This document shows, piece after piece, positions 6,666 to 7,306 of a stretch of 7,306 bases of DNA (its first letter is position 1; the number at the start of each line of letters is the position of its first letter). The position numbers and the translations under genes are program-made. The stretch is from Streptomyces sp. GTDB taxonomy: Bacteria; Actinomycetota; Actinomycetes; Streptomycetales; Streptomycetaceae. A model generated the notes under the pieces. It was not told where the DNA came from. It searched no databases and worked only from the letters and a program-made list of their open reading frames with translations. The DNA lies in contig DOWQ01000073.1 in assembly GCA_003519485.1 (NCBI GenBank), positions 5,749 to 13,054 on the forward strand, given 5' to 3'.

Positions 6666-7306
6666 ATGAACGACTTTCCTGGTGCACCCACTGCTCCCCG
6701 CGACGGCGTCCGGCTGCGGGTCCTCGCCGCCATGTCGGGCGGAGTCGACTCCGCCGTCGCCGCCGCCCGCGCCGCCGAGGCCGGACACGAGGTGACCGGT
6801 GTCCACCTGGCGCTCTCCGCGAACCCGAAGTCCTTCCGCACGGGCGCGCGCGGCTGCTGCACCATCGAGGACAGCCACGACGCGCGCCGGGCCGCCGACG
6901 TCATCGGCATCCCCTTCTACGTCTGGGACCTCGCCGAGCGCTTCCGCGAGGACGTGGTGGACGACTTCGTCGCCGAGTACGCGGCGGGGCGCACCCCGAA
7001 CCCGTGCCTGCGCTGCAACGAGAAGATCAAGTTCGCCGCGCTGCTGGACAAGGCGCTCGCCCTCGGCTTCGACGCGGTCTGCACCGGCCATTACGCCACC
7101 GTCGTGCTGACCGAGGACGGCAGCCGCGAGCTGCACCGGGCCTCGGACATGGCCAAGGACCAGAGCTACGTGCTCGGCGTGCTCGACGAGCGGCAGCTCG
7201 CCCACGCGATGTTCCCGCTCGGCGACACCCTCACGACGAAGGGCGAGATTCGGGCCGAGGCCGAGCGGCGCGGGCTGGCCGTCGCCAAGAAGCCCGACAG
7301 CCACGA
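6666..7306 (+). CDS. mnmA: tRNA-specific 2-thiouridylase MnmA (3' end outside the window)
   Basis: MnmA activates C2 of the wobble uridine U34 in certain tRNAs (Lys, Glu, Gln) with ATP and replaces oxygen by sulfur taken from a cysteine desulfurase, making s2U34. The window holds the first ~213 codons of a protein that is usually about 360-380 residues long. The N-terminal PP-loop ATPase motif MSGGVDSAV is at 23-31. NPCLRCNEKIKF follows, with C117 aligning with catalytic Cys102 of E. coli MnmA and an extra Cys at 114. Then come TGHYA and the family motif AKDQSYVL. The second catalytic Cys lies beyond the right edge. ATG 6666 is chosen because it is the first start in this frame after the promoter-like region and leaves a normal-length N-terminus before the PP-loop. 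The frame is intact to the edge. The desulfurase gene upstream is the probable sulfur donor. Confidence 0.95.
   Translation, partial: MNDFPGAPTAPRDGVRLRVLAAMSGGVDSAVAAARAAEAGHEVTGVHLALSANPKSFRTGARGCCTIEDSHDARRAADVIGIPFYVWDLAERFREDVVDDFVAEYAAGRTPNPCLRCNEKIKFAALLDKALALGFDAVCTGHYATVVLTEDGSRELHRASDMAKDQSYVLGVLDERQLAHAMFPLGDTLTTKGEIRAEAERRGLAVAKKPDSH

Noticed and set aside
6495..7304. Minus-strand open frame opposite mnmA
   Set aside because: It is a shadow of a highly conserved gene and runs through the divergent promoter region and the amidase N-terminus with no recognisable domain.

Overview
The window looks like ordinary chromosomal DNA from a high-GC actinobacterium, most probably Streptomyces or a close relative. 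The reasons are the very high G+C, the strong third-position G/C bias, GTG starts, no TTA codon in any called gene, and protein families and a gene order typical of that group. I see no transposase, integrase, phage gene, CRISPR array, tRNA or rRNA gene.

Layout. (1) Positions 1-2411 hold the end of a peptide-importer operon: two ATP-binding subunits of the DppD/OppD and DppF/OppF types, overlapping by 4 nt (GTGA). The second has an unusual ~95-residue low-complexity tail. (2) A perfect 17-bp-arm palindrome (2419-2456) lies 7 nt after the operon and contains the start region of a TRIC/UPF0126-type seven-helix membrane protein (2446-3105). (3) A TesB-like double-hotdog acyl-CoA thioesterase follows (3191-4036). 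(4) A 476-nt gap (4037-4512) holds a degenerate 14-15-nt repeat family with a CGTAC core, a candidate terminator hairpin, and a good housekeeping-type promoter at its right end. (5) That promoter faces an IscS-type cysteine desulfurase (4513-5682). (6) A Tat-exported Amidase_2 peptidoglycan amidase (5854-6543) lies on the minus strand, convergent with the desulfurase. (7) mnmA, the tRNA 2-thiouridylase gene, starts at 6666 and runs off the right edge.

How the genes work together. The two ATPases should energise one peptide permease whose other subunits lie to the left. The cysteine desulfurase and MnmA form a recognised sulfur-transfer pair (cysteine to persulfide to s2U34 of tRNA), here split by the oppositely oriented amidase gene. 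The TRIC-type protein and the thioesterase look like independent single-gene units.

Regulation. Four plus-strand genes (TRIC, thioesterase, desulfurase, mnmA) have no Shine-Dalgarno sequence but do have a -10-like hexamer 6-10 nt before the start codon, the pattern of leaderless or near-leaderless transcripts. The amidase differs: it has a Shine-Dalgarno sequence, a leader and an ECF-sigma-like promoter candidate. I found no clearly new multi-gene system. The most interesting signals are regulatory: the palindrome over the TRIC start, the CGTAC array, the operator-like palindrome before mnmA, and the amidase promoter.
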